From Paenibacillus athensensis (lineage in GTDB: Bacteria; Bacillota; Bacilli; Paenibacillales; NBRC-103111): a DNA stretch of 64,000 bases. The translations under genes were made by a program, and so were the position numbers. The DNA lies in contig NZ_MYFO02000004.1 in NCBI RefSeq assembly GCF_004514475.2, positions 186,001 through 250,000 of the forward strand. The letters run 5' to 3'. Of this stretch, positions 50,110 through 59,122 are shown in pieces (position 1 is the stretch's first letter; each line of letters opens with the position of its first letter). A model generated the notes under the pieces. That model had not been told where the DNA came from and did not search any database. It worked only from the letters and a program-made list of their open reading frames with translations.

Positions 50110-51330
50110 TTATCGCTTGCCTTCCGTGGCCGCAGAGCGGCGTCCGGGCAGCAGCAGCGTGCGATATACCCAGAACGCATTCAGCGCCAGCAGCACGCAG
50201 GAGACGACAAACAGCTCGCGGATGTTGAACCAGCCGGATACCGAGCCGCCGACGACGGGACCGATCATGTTGCCGAGGCTGAGCGCGCTCGTGTTGAAGC
50301 TGTAGGAGCGGCTTTCCATGCCGGACGGCGTATATTTGCGGATCAGCGCGTTGACAGTCGGCAGCAGGCCGCCCATAAAGACGCCCAATCCGAAGCGGGC
50401 TGCGAACAGCTGCCATACATTGTGGACGAGCGCTTGCGGCACAAACATCAGCGCTGCGCCGATCAGGCACAAGCCGAGAATGCGCTCGGGCCCGATCCGG
50501 TCGGACAGCCGGCCGAGCAGCGGCGAAGCGATCATATTGGAGAAGCCGGTAATGGAGCTGACCAGCCCGGCGAAGAAAGCAAGACCGGCGGCTTGACCGT
50601 GCAGCTCGGCGACAAACAGCGGCATCAGCGGCATCGCGCTCAGGAACGCGAATTGAATCACGAAGGTGACGGCGTAAAGCGCCGGGAGCTGGCGGATATG
50701 CTTCAACTGGCCGAAGCTTTGCAAAATCGAGGTTTTGGCTTTGGCTGCGGCTTCCTTTGCATTGAAATTCTCCCGCACCAGCAGCAGCGTCAGCACGGAA
50801 GCAGCAAACAGCAGCGTGCCCGTGACGAAAAAAATGTTGCGGTAGCCGATCCACTCGGCAAGCAGTCCGCCGATAAACGGTCCGAGAATCGTGCCGGCGA
50901 CCGCGCCCGATTGCAGCGTGCCCATCGCAAAGCCCATATGCTGCTTGGGCGTGTTCGTCGACATAAGCGCAACGGCCGCCGGCGCGTAGCCAGAGATAAC
51001 CCCGTTGAGCATGCGCAGCAGCAGAAGCTGCCAGGCGTTGCCGGCAAGCCCCATCAGCGCCATCACCAGCGCCATGCCGAAGCCGGAGCGCAGCAGCATG
51101 ACCTTGCGGCCGTAACGGTCGGCGAGAGCGCCCCAGATCGGCTGAAACAGAAACGAGGTCACGAAATTGCCGGCAAAAATAATGCCTGCCCACAATGCTA
51201 CCCGATGCGGATCGGTCATGCCCAGCTCCTGCAGGTACAGCGGCAGAAACGGAATAATCATCGTCATGCCGCCCATGACGAGGAACTGACCGAGCCACAG
51301 CACGGTTAAATTGACTTTCCAGCGTACCAC
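50110..51330 (-). CDS. MFS transporter, multidrug efflux type (MdtG/YttB-like)
   Basis: A 406-residue transporter with 12 predicted membrane segments. Motif A is GALADRYGRKVMLL after the second helix, and the motif C region SGAVAGTILGPFIGG lies in helix 5, marking a drug:proton antiporter. LPLYLQELG after helix 1 fits the MdtG group. GTG 51330 follows AGAGGAG. The substrate is unknown; no regulator is adjacent. Confidence 0.92.
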   Translation of the reverse strand: MVRWKVNLTVLWLGQFLVMGGMTMIIPFLPLYLQELGMTDPHRVALWAGIIFAGNFVTSFLFQPIWGALADRYGRKVMLLRSGFGMALVMALMGLAGNAWQLLLLRMLNGVISGYAPAAVALMSTNTPKQHMGFAMGTLQSGAVAGTILGPFIGGLLAEWIGYRNIFFVTGTLLFAASVLTLLLVRENFNAKEAAAKAKTSILQSFGQLKHIRQLPALYAVTFVIQFAFLSAMPLMPLFVAELHGQAAGLAFFAGLVSSITGFSNMIASPLLGRLSDRIGPERILGLCLIGAALMFVPQALVHNVWQLFAARFGLGVFMGGLLPTVNALIRKYTPSGMESRSYSFNTSALSLGNMIGPVVGGSVSGWFNIRELFVVSCVLLALNAFWVYRTLLLPGRRSAATEGKR

Positions 51331-51514
51331 GACAATCTCCTCTTTTCTTGTAGGTGCCGTACAGAGCGGTTCAAGATTTCATTATATCAGGAAACGGACT
51401 GCTCGCCCAAAGCGTGCAAGCTATGACGCGCAGCTGCATACTTTGGCAGCGGGCGGGGATATTAGTTGTGGCGCTGCGGCGTTAATCCACAATGAACGGT
51501 AAAGGAGCTGTACC

Positions 51515-52111
51515 ATGCCATTCGGAGCCCACGAAACGATGGAAGTCCATGAAATTTTGAATGAAAAAATCAACATGATCAATCATTTCTCGATGTACGC
51601 CGAGCAAGCGCAAAGCGAGCAGGTGCGCGGCTTGATCCGCCAGCATTTGCAAACAGCGATCGGGCATTACGACCAGTTGGTCGCCTATACGCACGATTAC
51701 GAAGCAGCGGGAGGCCTGCAGGGCAGCTGGCAGCCGGTGGGTGAGAGCGGCATGAACGGGGCGTCGTATCAGGATATCCGTTACGGCTTGCGCCAGCCGC
51801 AGCCTGTAGCGCCGCAGCTGCAGGCACAAAGCCGGTTGAACGACCGGCAAATTTTGAGCGCCGTCCTTTGCTGTCACAAGAACAGCGCCAAAAATGCGAT
51901 GCAGGCATCCTTGGAATGCGCCGATCCGAACGTCCGGCAAATGCTGCTCAGCGGAGCTATTGCCGCCAATCAGCACGCCTACGATACGTTCCTGCTGATG
52001 AACCGTCAGGGCTTTTATCAGGTGCCGACGATGCAGGACCATACGGCCAAAACGTATCTTCATACGTACCAGCCTATGAACGCTGCGCCGAATGCTCATG
52101 CGTTTCAATAA
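51515..52111 (+). CDS. CotF-like spore coat protein
   Basis: A 198-residue protein with two helical, ferritin-like halves: HEILNEKINMINHFSMYAEQAQSEQVRGLIRQHLQTAIGHYDQLV (about 12-57) and a second half with ILSAVLCCHKNSAKNAMQASLECADPNVRQMLLSGAIAANQHAYDTFLLM (about 113-163), as in CotF-family coat proteins, followed by a Gln/His-rich tail. It supports an endospore-forming host. AAAGGAG lies 9 bases before the ATG. It is probably expressed late in sporulation; no sigma-K box was identified by eye. Confidence 0.88.
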   Translation: MPFGAHETMEVHEILNEKINMINHFSMYAEQAQSEQVRGLIRQHLQTAIGHYDQLVAYTHDYEAAGGLQGSWQPVGESGMNGASYQDIRYGLRQPQPVAPQLQAQSRLNDRQILSAVLCCHKNSAKNAMQASLECADPNVRQMLLSGAIAANQHAYDTFLLMNRQGFYQVPTMQDHTAKTYLHTYQPMNAAPNAHAFQ

Positions 52112-52138
52112 CAGCTCGGCTGATTGGCCGTGACAAAC

Positions 52139-52187
52139 AAAGCCGACCGTTCTCATGCTTGACCGGCATGGGAGCGGACGGCTTTTT
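52139..52187. terminator. Terminator between cotF-like and phosphoesterase genes
   Basis: AAAGCCG...CGGCTTT with inner CCGTTCTCATGC/GCATGGGAGCGG pairing makes a long stem; a T run follows on the plus strand and A-rich sequence on the left gives partial function on the other. Confidence 0.85.
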
Positions 52188-52191
52188 GGTG

Positions 52192-52947
52192 TTATTTGTG
52201 GACGCGCGCCGTCATAATTTCCAGGATGTAGAGCTCGGCATCGGGCATGTCCGAATCGCGGGCCAGCCGCACGGCTTCCTCGACGTCATACGGGACGCGA
52301 ACAAACTGGATGCCCAGCGGAGACGGCTGGTCTGCGCCGATGATGCCCTCGACGATGCAGTAGGACGCTTGGGGGATGCCGTCATAGGGGATGCCGATGC
52401 TGCCGGTATTAAACAGCGTCAGCCCGCCGGTCGGCGTATCCGGACGCTCAAGCGTCCGCAAATATGACAGATGAATGTCGCCATAGCCGACCACATCCGG
52501 CGTCGCGCCGTCCTGCGGAACGCCGGTGGCGGCGGTATTGTCGAACATCGCCAGCCTTTCGGCCTTGGACGCCTTGCGGTTGACGCGATGGAACACGCTA
52601 ACGGCCGAAGCGTGAAACAGCCGCATCCGCCGGCCGCTGATCGTCATATCGACGCAATAGGGCAGCCCCGCCAAATAGTCGAGCTGGTCGGGCAGCAGCT
52701 GGCTCTGCTGCCACAAGCCGTGAGCTTGCTCCTGCGGCATCGCCATGCTGACGTCCCAATTGCCGGGAACAACGGCTTCGCAAGCGGTCCGCACCCGGTC
52801 GATCACTTCCGCCGGGCCGGGGCCTTTGCCGACCAGATCGCCAAGACAGATGATGCGTGCGATGCCGCGGGCGGCGATATCGGCCAGCGCGGCTTCCAGC
52901 GCCGGCATATTGCCGTGAATATCGGAGATGAGGGCAATTTGATCCAC
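52192..52947 (-). CDS. Metallophosphoesterase (YfcE/ DUF2436-like calcineurin fold)
   Basis: A 251-residue phosphoesterase: LISDIHGNMPAL (D9, H11), CLGDLVGKGP (GD motif), PGNWD (GN motif) and LFHAS, TPDVVGYGDIHLSY, which supply the two-metal site. Related proteins hydrolyse phosphodiesters or diadenosine polyphosphates; the specific substrate is unknown. GTG 52947 was chosen because GCGGAG lies before it and the family begins here; the frame upstream has no site. It is divergent from the capA-like gene. Confidence 0.87.
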   Translation of the reverse strand: MDQIALISDIHGNMPALEAALADIAARGIARIICLGDLVGKGPGPAEVIDRVRTACEAVVPGNWDVSMAMPQEQAHGLWQQSQLLPDQLDYLAGLPYCVDMTISGRRMRLFHASAVSVFHRVNRKASKAERLAMFDNTAATGVPQDGATPDVVGYGDIHLSYLRTLERPDTPTGGLTLFNTGSIGIPYDGIPQASYCIVEGIIGADQPSPLGIQFVRVPYDVEEAVRLARDSDMPDAELYILEIMTARVHK

Positions 52948-53030
52948 GTTGCTCCGCCTTTCGAAAGTTGTTTTTTTCTTTATACCATAAACCGAACCTG
53001 CGAGAAAGGGTACCCTTGCCCGGCGCATTC

Positions 53031-53039
53031 TGATATAAT
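53031..53039 (+). promoter_or_regulatory. Extended -10 promoter of the capA-like gene
   Basis: TGATATAAT is an extended -10 element (TGn-TATAAT) 22 bases before the start. No -35 match is seen at 17 bases, which extended -10 promoters tolerate. Confidence 0.5.
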
Positions 53040-53061
53040 TTGGTCAATGAAAGGTGGGTTT

Positions 53062-54336
53062 GTGACGGTGGAATCAAGATCCGAACGACTACGTAAACAA
53101 AAACATCGCAGAAAGTCCAAGGGAGCCGCGTGGAAGAAGCTGCTCGGTCTGACCGCAGCCGGCGTCGCTTGTTTGTCTATCGGCGTCTTCGCGGCGTATT
53201 TGACAACAAATTCCGACAAGGCCGGTTTGGAGCAGGCGCAAGAGGAGCTGGTCATTCCGACAGCTACCGCGGCGCCCAAGCCGAAACCGGCGGCAAGCGC
53301 GAAGCCTTCCGCACAGCCGGAATCCGATCAAGCCGCCAAGCCCTCCCCGCAAGCGACCGTCAAGGAGCCGTCGGCGGGAGCTTCTGCGGGAGCAAGCGGC
53401 CGTGTGGAGCTGGCTTTTGTCGGCGACGTGCTGCTCGGGAGCAAGGTTGAAGATATCATGAAGAAAAACGGTTATGATTATCCGTACTCCAATGTGAAAG
53501 CGTTATTAAGCGACCCGGATTATACGATAGCCAATCTGGAAACGCCGGTGACGACGCGCGGTGAGCAGCAAACAAAAGAATACGCGTACCGCTCGCCGCC
53601 GGAAGCGATTCCGGCGCTCAAGGCGTCGGGCATTGATCTGGTGAACCTCGCCAACAACCATACGCTCGATTTCGGCGTACAGGGACTGACCGATACGATG
53701 GATGCGCTGGACAAAAACGGCTTGGCCCACGTAGGTGCAGGGATGAACAAGGACGAAGCGTACCGTCCGGTCATTGTGGAGAAGATGGGAATCAGGATCG
53801 CCTTCCTCGGCTTCAGCCGCGTGCTGCCGGAAAGCTGGTGGAAGGCGGGCGACAGCAATCCGGGGCTGGCCGAAACGTATAACTACGTGCTGCCCGTGGA
53901 AGCGGTCAAGCAAGCCAGACAGCAGGCCGATCTGGTCGTTGTGATTGCACACTGGGGCGTGGAGCGCTCGGATTCGCCGGACGCCTCTCAGACCGAGATG
54001 GCGCACCGTTACATCGATGCGGGAGCCGATCTGGTCGTAGCGAGCCATCCTCACGTGCTGCAGGGCTTTGAAGCCTATAAGGGCAAATGGATTGCTTACA
54101 GCTTGGGCAATTTTATTTTTACAACCAACGATGTGCCCAAAACCTGGGAGACGGCTGTCCTGCAGGCATCCTGCTCGAAGGAGCGGGATTGCGACCTGAC
54201 GGTCGTGCCGGTGTGGACCAAGTCGGCGCTGCCGACGCCGATGAACGCCGAGGATGGCGCCAAGCTGTTCCAGCGGCTGAGCGGGATTTCGATCAACGCG
54301 CAGGTGCAGCAGGACGGACGAGTAGTCGGCCGATAG
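53062..54336 (+). CDS. CapA family protein (poly-gamma-glutamate/capsule-type metallophosphatase fold)
   Basis: A 424-residue protein: basic N-terminus and one membrane segment (about 31-52), an Ala/Pro/Lys-rich spacer (about 68-112), then a CapA/PgsA domain: AFVGDVLLGSKVEDI, YTIANLETPVTTRG, LVNLANNHTLDFG, VVIAHWGVE and VVASHPHVLQGFEAYKGKWIAYSLGNFIF. The fold is metallophosphatase-like. CapA is part of poly-gamma-glutamate export in Bacillus but many homologues stand alone, as here, without capBC. Start GTG 53062 follows AAAGGTGGG; ATG 53047 or GTG 53068 are alternatives. Confidence 0.9.
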   Translation: MTVESRSERLRKQKHRRKSKGAAWKKLLGLTAAGVACLSIGVFAAYLTTNSDKAGLEQAQEELVIPTATAAPKPKPAASAKPSAQPESDQAAKPSPQATVKEPSAGASAGASGRVELAFVGDVLLGSKVEDIMKKNGYDYPYSNVKALLSDPDYTIANLETPVTTRGEQQTKEYAYRSPPEAIPALKASGIDLVNLANNHTLDFGVQGLTDTMDALDKNGLAHVGAGMNKDEAYRPVIVEKMGIRIAFLGFSRVLPESWWKAGDSNPGLAETYNYVLPVEAVKQARQQADLVVVIAHWGVERSDSPDASQTEMAHRYIDAGADLVVASHPHVLQGFEAYKGKWIAYSLGNFIFTTNDVPKTWETAVLQASCSKERDCDLTVVPVWTKSALPTPMNAEDGAKLFQRLSGISINAQVQQDGRVVGR

Positions 54337-54411
54337 AAGATTCTCCTGAATCGCAACGGAGCCGGATGCAGGTCGTCATGCGCAGATTAGCAGATTAGAT
54401 GAATATAACGG

Positions 54412-54451
54412 CACAAAGGGTCGCTCGATATGTCGAGCGACCCTTTGTGTT
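54412..54451. terminator. Perfect 17-bp terminator hairpin
   Basis: CACAAAGGGTCGCTCGA and its exact complement flank a TATG loop. Ends both the capA-like gene and the converging chemoreceptor gene; the T run is minimal. Confidence 0.88.
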
Positions 54452-54474
54452 AAGCTGCGCGCTGCCGGGACCCG

Positions 54475-56181
54475 CTACAGCTTGAAGCGATTGACGGCTT
54501 CCTGCAGCTCTTGAGCCATGTGAGCCAAGTTGTTCGACGCAGCCGTGACCTCTTCCATCGAAGCGAGCTGCTGCTCGGTAGCAGCAGTCACCGTCTGCGC
54601 GCCCGCCGCCGATTGCTCGGCGACAGCGGCGATGCTTTCAATCGAAGCGACCACCGACATGGCTCCGACCGCCGCTTGCTGGACGGAGGCGGACACTTCG
54701 GAAATCAGCGTGGACGTTTGCTCCGAGGCGGTGCGAATGCCTTCAAAGGTGGCGCCCAGCGTCGTGATGACTTCAACCGATTCGTTGACCGTGCCGGAGG
54801 ACACTTCCATCGATTGGACGGCGGAGGCGGTTTCTTCGCGCACCTGAGCGATCAGTCCGGCGATTTGTCCGGCTGCCTGCGTCGTCTGGTCGGCCAGCTT
54901 GCGCACCTCGCTGGCGACGACGGCAAAGCCGCGGCCTTCGCTGCCGGCACGGGCCGCTTCGATGGCTGCGTTCAGCGCCAGCAGGTTCGTCTGCGCCGCG
55001 ATGCCGCTGATCAGCTGCACGATGTCGCCGATTTCCCGCGAGCGATCGCCGAGCGTGTTCACGACGCCCTTGAGCTCGGACACGCTGCCTTGCAGCGCAT
55101 CCATTTGGCGGATCGCGCGTGCCACGCCCTGACCGCCCGATTCAGCGCGCTGGGCCGTGCTGGCAGCATGCCGGGCCGCGGTTTGCGCCGAATCGGCGAT
55201 GCTCGTGACCGTTCCTGATACGAGCTGAATCGCTTCGGAGCTTTCCATGACAGCGCGCACCTGATTTTCCGATCCGGTAGCCAGCTCTTGAATCGTCACG
55301 GAAATATGCTCGCTGCCGCGGCCGGTTTCTTCGGCGTTCTGGGTCAGCTCCTCGGAGGAAGCGGCAACCTGCTGGGCCGTGCCCTGCACCTGCGCCAGCA
55401 CGTCGCGCAGCCCGGCAATCATCGTATTGAACGACAGCGTCAGCCGGCCCAGCTCGTCTCTCGAACGATAACTGCCGCTTACCGTCAAGTCGCCTTGCTC
55501 GGCGCGCGACATCGCCTGCTGAATCTCCTTCAGCGGCTTCGTGACGAGACGGTTGATCCAGTAGCCGATCAAGGAGCCGAGAAGCAGCGCCGCGATCAGC
55601 ATCGCGATAATAAACTCATGCGCATTGGTATTGTCGCGGTCGACCGCCAGCTTCAAATCGTCGCCAACCTTGGCATTGTAATCGGACAGCTCGGTTAACA
55701 GCCCGTTCAGCTGATTCACCTTATCCGTATGGGCAAGCATCAGCTGTTGGGACTTGGCGATATTGCCCGCTTTGGCCGCGTCCATAATTTGACTTATTTC
55801 GTCTTGATAAGCAGCGTCCATGGCCCGGAGCTTATCCAGCCGTTCGACCTCGTAAGGATCAAGCTCGGTGGCGCCGTAGCTGGCGATCGCTTCGGCGAAT
55901 TTCGCTTTGGCCTGATTGACATCGGCTTCGAGTTTTTTTTGCCCGGCGGCGTCTTGCGTCAGCGTTGCGGCGTACAGATTGGCCTGAGCCTGCCAACTGA
56001 GCGCCCGGGCTTCATTCAGCCATTTGACCGGCTGCACCCGGTTGTCGTACATTTCGGTAACCGAGTTGTGCATGATGTCGAGATAGCGTGAAGCCACGAT
56101 GCCCACAGTCCCCATCAACGCCAACAGCACAAAAACGAGGATGACTAATTTGAATGAAACGCGAAGGTGCTTGAAACCCAT
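54475..56181 (-). CDS. Methyl-accepting chemotaxis protein
   Basis: A 568-residue receptor: first membrane helix (11-31), an extracellular four-helix-bundle sensor (about 32-190), second membrane helix ([19 protein letters not shown]), HAMP linker (about 212-265) and a cytoplasmic signalling domain ending with [41 protein letters not shown], the hairpin tip that contacts CheA/CheW. Glu/Gln pairs in the flanking helices are methylation sites. The ligand is unknown. GGAGTGG lies 7 bases before ATG 56181. No terminator is needed beyond the shared hairpin. Confidence 0.95.
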   Translation of the reverse strand: MGFKHLRVSFKLVILVFVLLALMGTVGIVASRYLDIMHNSVTEMYDNRVQPVKWLNEARALSWQAQANLYAATLTQDAAGQKKLEADVNQAKAKFAEAIASYGATELDPYEVERLDKLRAMDAAYQDEISQIMDAAKAGNIAKSQQLMLAHTDKVNQLNGLLTELSDYNAKVGDDLKLAVDRDNTNAHEFIIAMLIAALLLGSLIGYWINRLVTKPLKEIQQAMSRAEQGDLTVSGSYRSRDELGRLTLSFNTMIAGLRDVLAQVQGTAQQVAASSEELTQNAEETGRGSEHISVTIQELATGSENQVRAVMESSEAIQLVSGTVTSIADSAQTAARHAASTAQRAESGGQGVARAIRQMDALQGSVSELKGVVNTLGDRSREIGDIVQLISGIAAQTNLLALNAAIEAARAGSEGRGFAVVASEVRKLADQTTQAAGQIAGLIAQVREETASAVQSMEVSSGTVNESVEVITTLGATFEGIRTASEQTSTLISEVSASVQQAAVGAMSVVASIESIAAVAEQSAAGAQTVTAATEQQLASMEEVTAASNNLAHMAQELQEAVNRFKL

Positions 56182-56280
56182 CCCACAACCACTCCAGTCG
56201 ACAATTTTCTACAATCATCTCATAAATTTGTTAGACATACATTAAAAAAACATGAAGATTTCCCTAAGTGCGCCCACGCC

Positions 56281-56314
56281 AAAAAAACCGGCTCCGCCCG
56301 GAACGGACTGCCGG
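56281..56314 (-). terminator. Terminator of the HD-GYP gene
   Basis: On the minus strand ACCGGC and GCCGGT pair with an inner GTCCG/CGGA, followed by TTTTTT, 24 bases after the stop. Confidence 0.82.
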
Positions 56315-56337
56315 TCTGCGGCTGCAGCGCATGAATC

Positions 56338-57540
56338 TTAATTGGAATCCTGCGCCTCCAGAGCCTTTTCCTCCAAAGCTACGTCGGAATATTCGTCGCG
56401 AATGCGCAGCAGATTCGGAAGCTGTTCAAAAAACACGTCCACCACCCGCGGATCGAAATGCTCGCCGCGCTCTTCCTTGAACAAATTCAAAATCCGGTCG
56501 AGCTCCCACGCCTTTTTGTACACCCGCTCGCTGCCCAAGGCGTCAAACACGTCGGCGATTGCGGTAATTCGCCCGTAAATATGCGTTTCATCGCCCTTCA
56601 AGCCGCGCGGATAACCGCGTCCGTTCCATTTTTCGTGATGCTCGTAAGCGACGATGGCTGCGGTTTTGAGGATGTGGCGCTTGGAATTTTTCAGCAGATT
56701 GTAGCCGATTTGCGTGTGCGACTGCATGATCGCGAACTCTTCCTCGGTTAGCTTGCCGGGCTTTTTCAGCACAGCGTCAGGGATGGCCACCTTGCCGATA
56801 TCGTGCATCGGCGACGCCATTTTCAGCAAATCCGCCTCCTCCTGGGACATGCCAAGCCCAAGCGCGAGAATATAGGAATATTCCGCGACGCGTTTGACGT
56901 GATTGCCGGTTTCCTTGGAACGGCTTTCGCCGATTTCGCCCATCGTGAAAATGATTTCCTTTTGCGTTTCTTCAATTTCGTGCGTCAGCAGCGCCGATTC
57001 CAGCGATTTGCCCGCATAGGAGGCAGCCAGCGTCAGATACTCCATGTCCTTTTCGGAAAACTGCTCGCTTTCCGTCAGCTTGTTGATCGCTTGATATGCG
57101 CCCATAATTTCGCCTTCATTGTTGCGGAACGGAATGACCATGAGGGCTTTGGTCGTGTAGCCGGTCAGTTGGTCGGTACGCAGCGCGCCGTTGAGGAGAT
57201 ATTCGCGATATTCTTCGTTGGTGTAGGCGTCGTCGATAAACACGGCCTGATCGTGCGTGACGGCGTAGCCGACAAGTCCGGCCGTGCTCGGAATGCGGAT
57301 TTCGCTTACCCCGTGCGCGACCTTCGACCAAAGCTCGTTTTTGTTGCGATCCAGCAGCCAGACCGTACAGCGGTCCGAAACGATCATATCGCGTCCCATG
57401 TCGGCCATCAGCATCAGCACATTGTCGAGATTGCGCTCATTGGCGATTTTGGCGGCATAATCAAAAATAACGCGCAGCATTTCCTGCGGTTCCAGGTCCC
57501 GCTTGCGCCTGGGGACGAAATCCAGTATGTCGTACTCCAT
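56338..57540 (-). CDS. GAF-HD-GYP cyclic-di-GMP phosphodiesterase
   Basis: A 400-residue soluble protein. Residues about 25-185 form a GAF sensor (VSDRCTVWLLDRNKNELWSKVAHGVSEIRIP). Residues about 205-390 form an HD-GYP domain with H214, H246-D247 (MHDIGK), H275, H301-H302-E303 and GYP (309-311), all of the catalytic residues. It should degrade cyclic-di-GMP to GMP/pGpG in response to a GAF-bound signal. The start at 57540 follows GCAGGAGG. A class I c-di-GMP riboswitch lies 15 kb away in this window, so this is at least one local source of control over it. Confidence 0.92.
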   Translation of the reverse strand: MEYDILDFVPRRKRDLEPQEMLRVIFDYAAKIANERNLDNVLMLMADMGRDMIVSDRCTVWLLDRNKNELWSKVAHGVSEIRIPSTAGLVGYAVTHDQAVFIDDAYTNEEYREYLLNGALRTDQLTGYTTKALMVIPFRNNEGEIMGAYQAINKLTESEQFSEKDMEYLTLAASYAGKSLESALLTHEIEETQKEIIFTMGEIGESRSKETGNHVKRVAEYSYILALGLGMSQEEADLLKMASPMHDIGKVAIPDAVLKKPGKLTEEEFAIMQSHTQIGYNLLKNSKRHILKTAAIVAYEHHEKWNGRGYPRGLKGDETHIYGRITAIADVFDALGSERVYKKAWELDRILNLFKEERGEHFDPRVVDVFFEQLPNLLRIRDEYSDVALEEKALEAQDSN

Positions 57541-57858
57541 AAATAACCTCCTGCTCCTGTGTCTATATAGGGCTGCCGCAGCGCCATATTCCTGCTTGGA
57601 GGACGCCGTCGGGAGTTTTCTAATTTTTACTTTTATTATAATATCTATTCCGCGCAAAAGGGGAACTTCCTGCCGCCTATCGGGACAGTCACGAGATTTT
57701 TGTCGAAAAAAAGCGAAAAACCGCCAAGATAGCCCCGGCGGGCAGCGCTATGGTAAAATGCGGATGGGACAAAAGTCGGTTCGGATCGGCCCCGCAAGCT
57801 TCCGGCAGCCTAGACGGCGGCCCGGCCTGCGGCCGAATCCGGTAAAGGGGATTCAGTT

Positions 57859-58716
57859 GTGGATTGGTTGATCGGGCTGGGAGGCAGCCTCGTCATTGCC
57901 GGAGCGGCATATGGCAAAAAATCGCTGTCGGGCTCCGGGTTCGCCGCCGCCGTCGTTATGGGGACGCTGCTGTATGCGCTGGGCAGCGCGGCGTGGTTCG
58001 GCTCGCTGCTTGCGTTTTTCATCTCTTCGTCGGCGCTGTCGCGGCTGAAGCCGCAGCGCAAGGCGGAAGCCGAAAGCGGCTACGCCAAAAGCGGGCGGCG
58101 CGACGCCGGGCAAGTCGCCGCCAACGGCGGCGTCGGCCTGCTGCTGTGCGTCGGCCACGCGTTATGGCCGCACCCGGCCTGGTGGGCGTTATATGTCGGC
58201 GCGATGGCCGCCGTCAACGCCGACACCTGGGCCACGGAGCTGGGCGGCCTCAGCCGCATCGCGCCGCGCTCCATCGTCAGCGGACGGCGCGTGGCCCCCG
58301 GCGTCTCCGGCGGAGTGACGCCGCTGGGTCTCGCCGCCTCTGCGCTGGGCGGCGCGTTCATCGGAGCAGCCGGCTGGCTGCTGCTCCGGTGGGGTTCGCC
58401 GCCGTTTGCCGGGGAGGCGGCGGAGGGCTGGCCGGCGGCGTCGCTGCAGCTGCTGCCGTTGGCGGCGGCGGCTTGCCTCGCCGGACTCGGCGGCTCGCTC
58501 GCCGATTCGTGGCTCGGCGCCGTCGCCCAAGCGATGTACCGCTGCCGGGCGTGCGGCAGGGAGGTCGAGCGCCGAATCCATTGCGGCGAGCCGACCTTGT
58601 TTGTCCGCGGCTTGCGCTGGATGACGAACGACGCCGTCAACGCGTTGTGCGCATGCGCGGGAGCCGGAGCAGGGCTGCTTGCTTTAGTTGTCTTTGCGCG
58701 AATAAGCTTTATTTAG
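57859..58716 (+). CDS. DUF92 (TIGR00297) integral membrane protein
   Basis: A 285-residue protein with about seven membrane segments and the DUF92 pattern: KSLSGSGFAAAVVMGTLLYALG, RDAGQVAANGGVG, VNADTWATELGGLSRIAPRSIVSGRRVAPGVSGGVTPLG. Plant and cyanobacterial members are phytyl-phosphate kinases (VTE6-like), but bacterial function is open. GTG 57859 follows AAAGGGGA. A small minus-strand gene overlaps its last 33 bases. Confidence 0.88.
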   Translation: MDWLIGLGGSLVIAGAAYGKKSLSGSGFAAAVVMGTLLYALGSAAWFGSLLAFFISSSALSRLKPQRKAEAESGYAKSGRRDAGQVAANGGVGLLLCVGHALWPHPAWWALYVGAMAAVNADTWATELGGLSRIAPRSIVSGRRVAPGVSGGVTPLGLAASALGGAFIGAAGWLLLRWGSPPFAGEAAEGWPAASLQLLPLAAAACLAGLGGSLADSWLGAVAQAMYRCRACGREVERRIHCGEPTLFVRGLRWMTNDAVNALCACAGAGAGLLALVVFARISFI

Positions 58717-58791
58717 CACCCAAATCAATAACGCCAGCATGCCTAATACCAAAATAATGGAAAATACGATCACGGCCGTCACAGCTTGCAT
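58684..58791 (-). CDS. 35-residue single-pass membrane microprotein
   Basis: A short frame from ATG 58791 to TAA 58684-58686. It encodes one hydrophobic helix (TAVIVFSIILVLGMLALLIWVL) with a short basic tail (NKAYSRKDN), typical of real small membrane proteins. The ribosome binding site is weak (GCGGGTGA). The 3' part overlaps the DUF92 gene in antisense. The hydrophobic composition is not explained by the opposite strand alone, as the first 25 codons lie beyond it. Confidence 0.5.
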   Translation of the reverse strand: MQAVTAVIVFSIILVLGMLALLIWVLNKAYSRKDN

Positions 58792-58846
58792 TCACCCGCT
58801 TTCCATACGTTTGCTGTGATCATTGTAATGCAGCCTTTTTCACAAC

Positions 58847-58882
58847 ACAACCCTGAATGCCGACGGAGGCGTTCAGGGTTGT
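58847..58882. terminator. Hairpin in gene-free stretch 58792-59122
   Basis: ACAACCCTGAA and TTCAGGGTTGT pair over 11 bp with an inner GCC/GGC. On the minus strand it is followed by GTGAAAAAGG rather than T, and on the plus by TTGACG; a weak terminator or barrier. The rest of the stretch is the 11-bp repeat array. Confidence 0.55.
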
Positions 58883-58927
58883 TGACGTTGGCAGGCGAAG
58901 CCATTGCCAGAGGTGCGAGATGGGGGC

Positions 58928-59062
58928 GTACCGGAGCCGTACCGGAGGAACCGTACCGGAGCCGCACCGAAGCCGTACTGGAGTCGTACCGGAGTCGTAC
59001 CGGAGCCGCACCGAAGCCGTACCGGAACCGTACCGGAACCGTACCGGAGTCGTACCGGTGCC
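58928..59062. repeat. 11-bp tandem repeat, 12 copies
   Basis: Units of consensus GTACCGGAGCC (variants GCACCGAAGCC, GTACTGGAGTC, GTACCGGAACC, GTACCGGTGCC) run without spacers except one copy with 3 extra bases (GTACCGGAGGAACC). The period is about one helical turn and is not a multiple of three. Not coding. Confidence 0.88.
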
Positions 59063-59122
59063 GAATGGGCTTGGGGAGCCGTCAAGCTTTAGGTTTCAGG
59101 TTTCATGTCAGGCCCAAGCGCG

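Noticed and set aside
52471-53061. N-terminal extension of the CapA-family frame by about 200 codons
   Set aside because: It runs antisense through the phosphoesterase gene and has no ribosome binding site; GTG 53062 has one and gives a normal membrane anchor.
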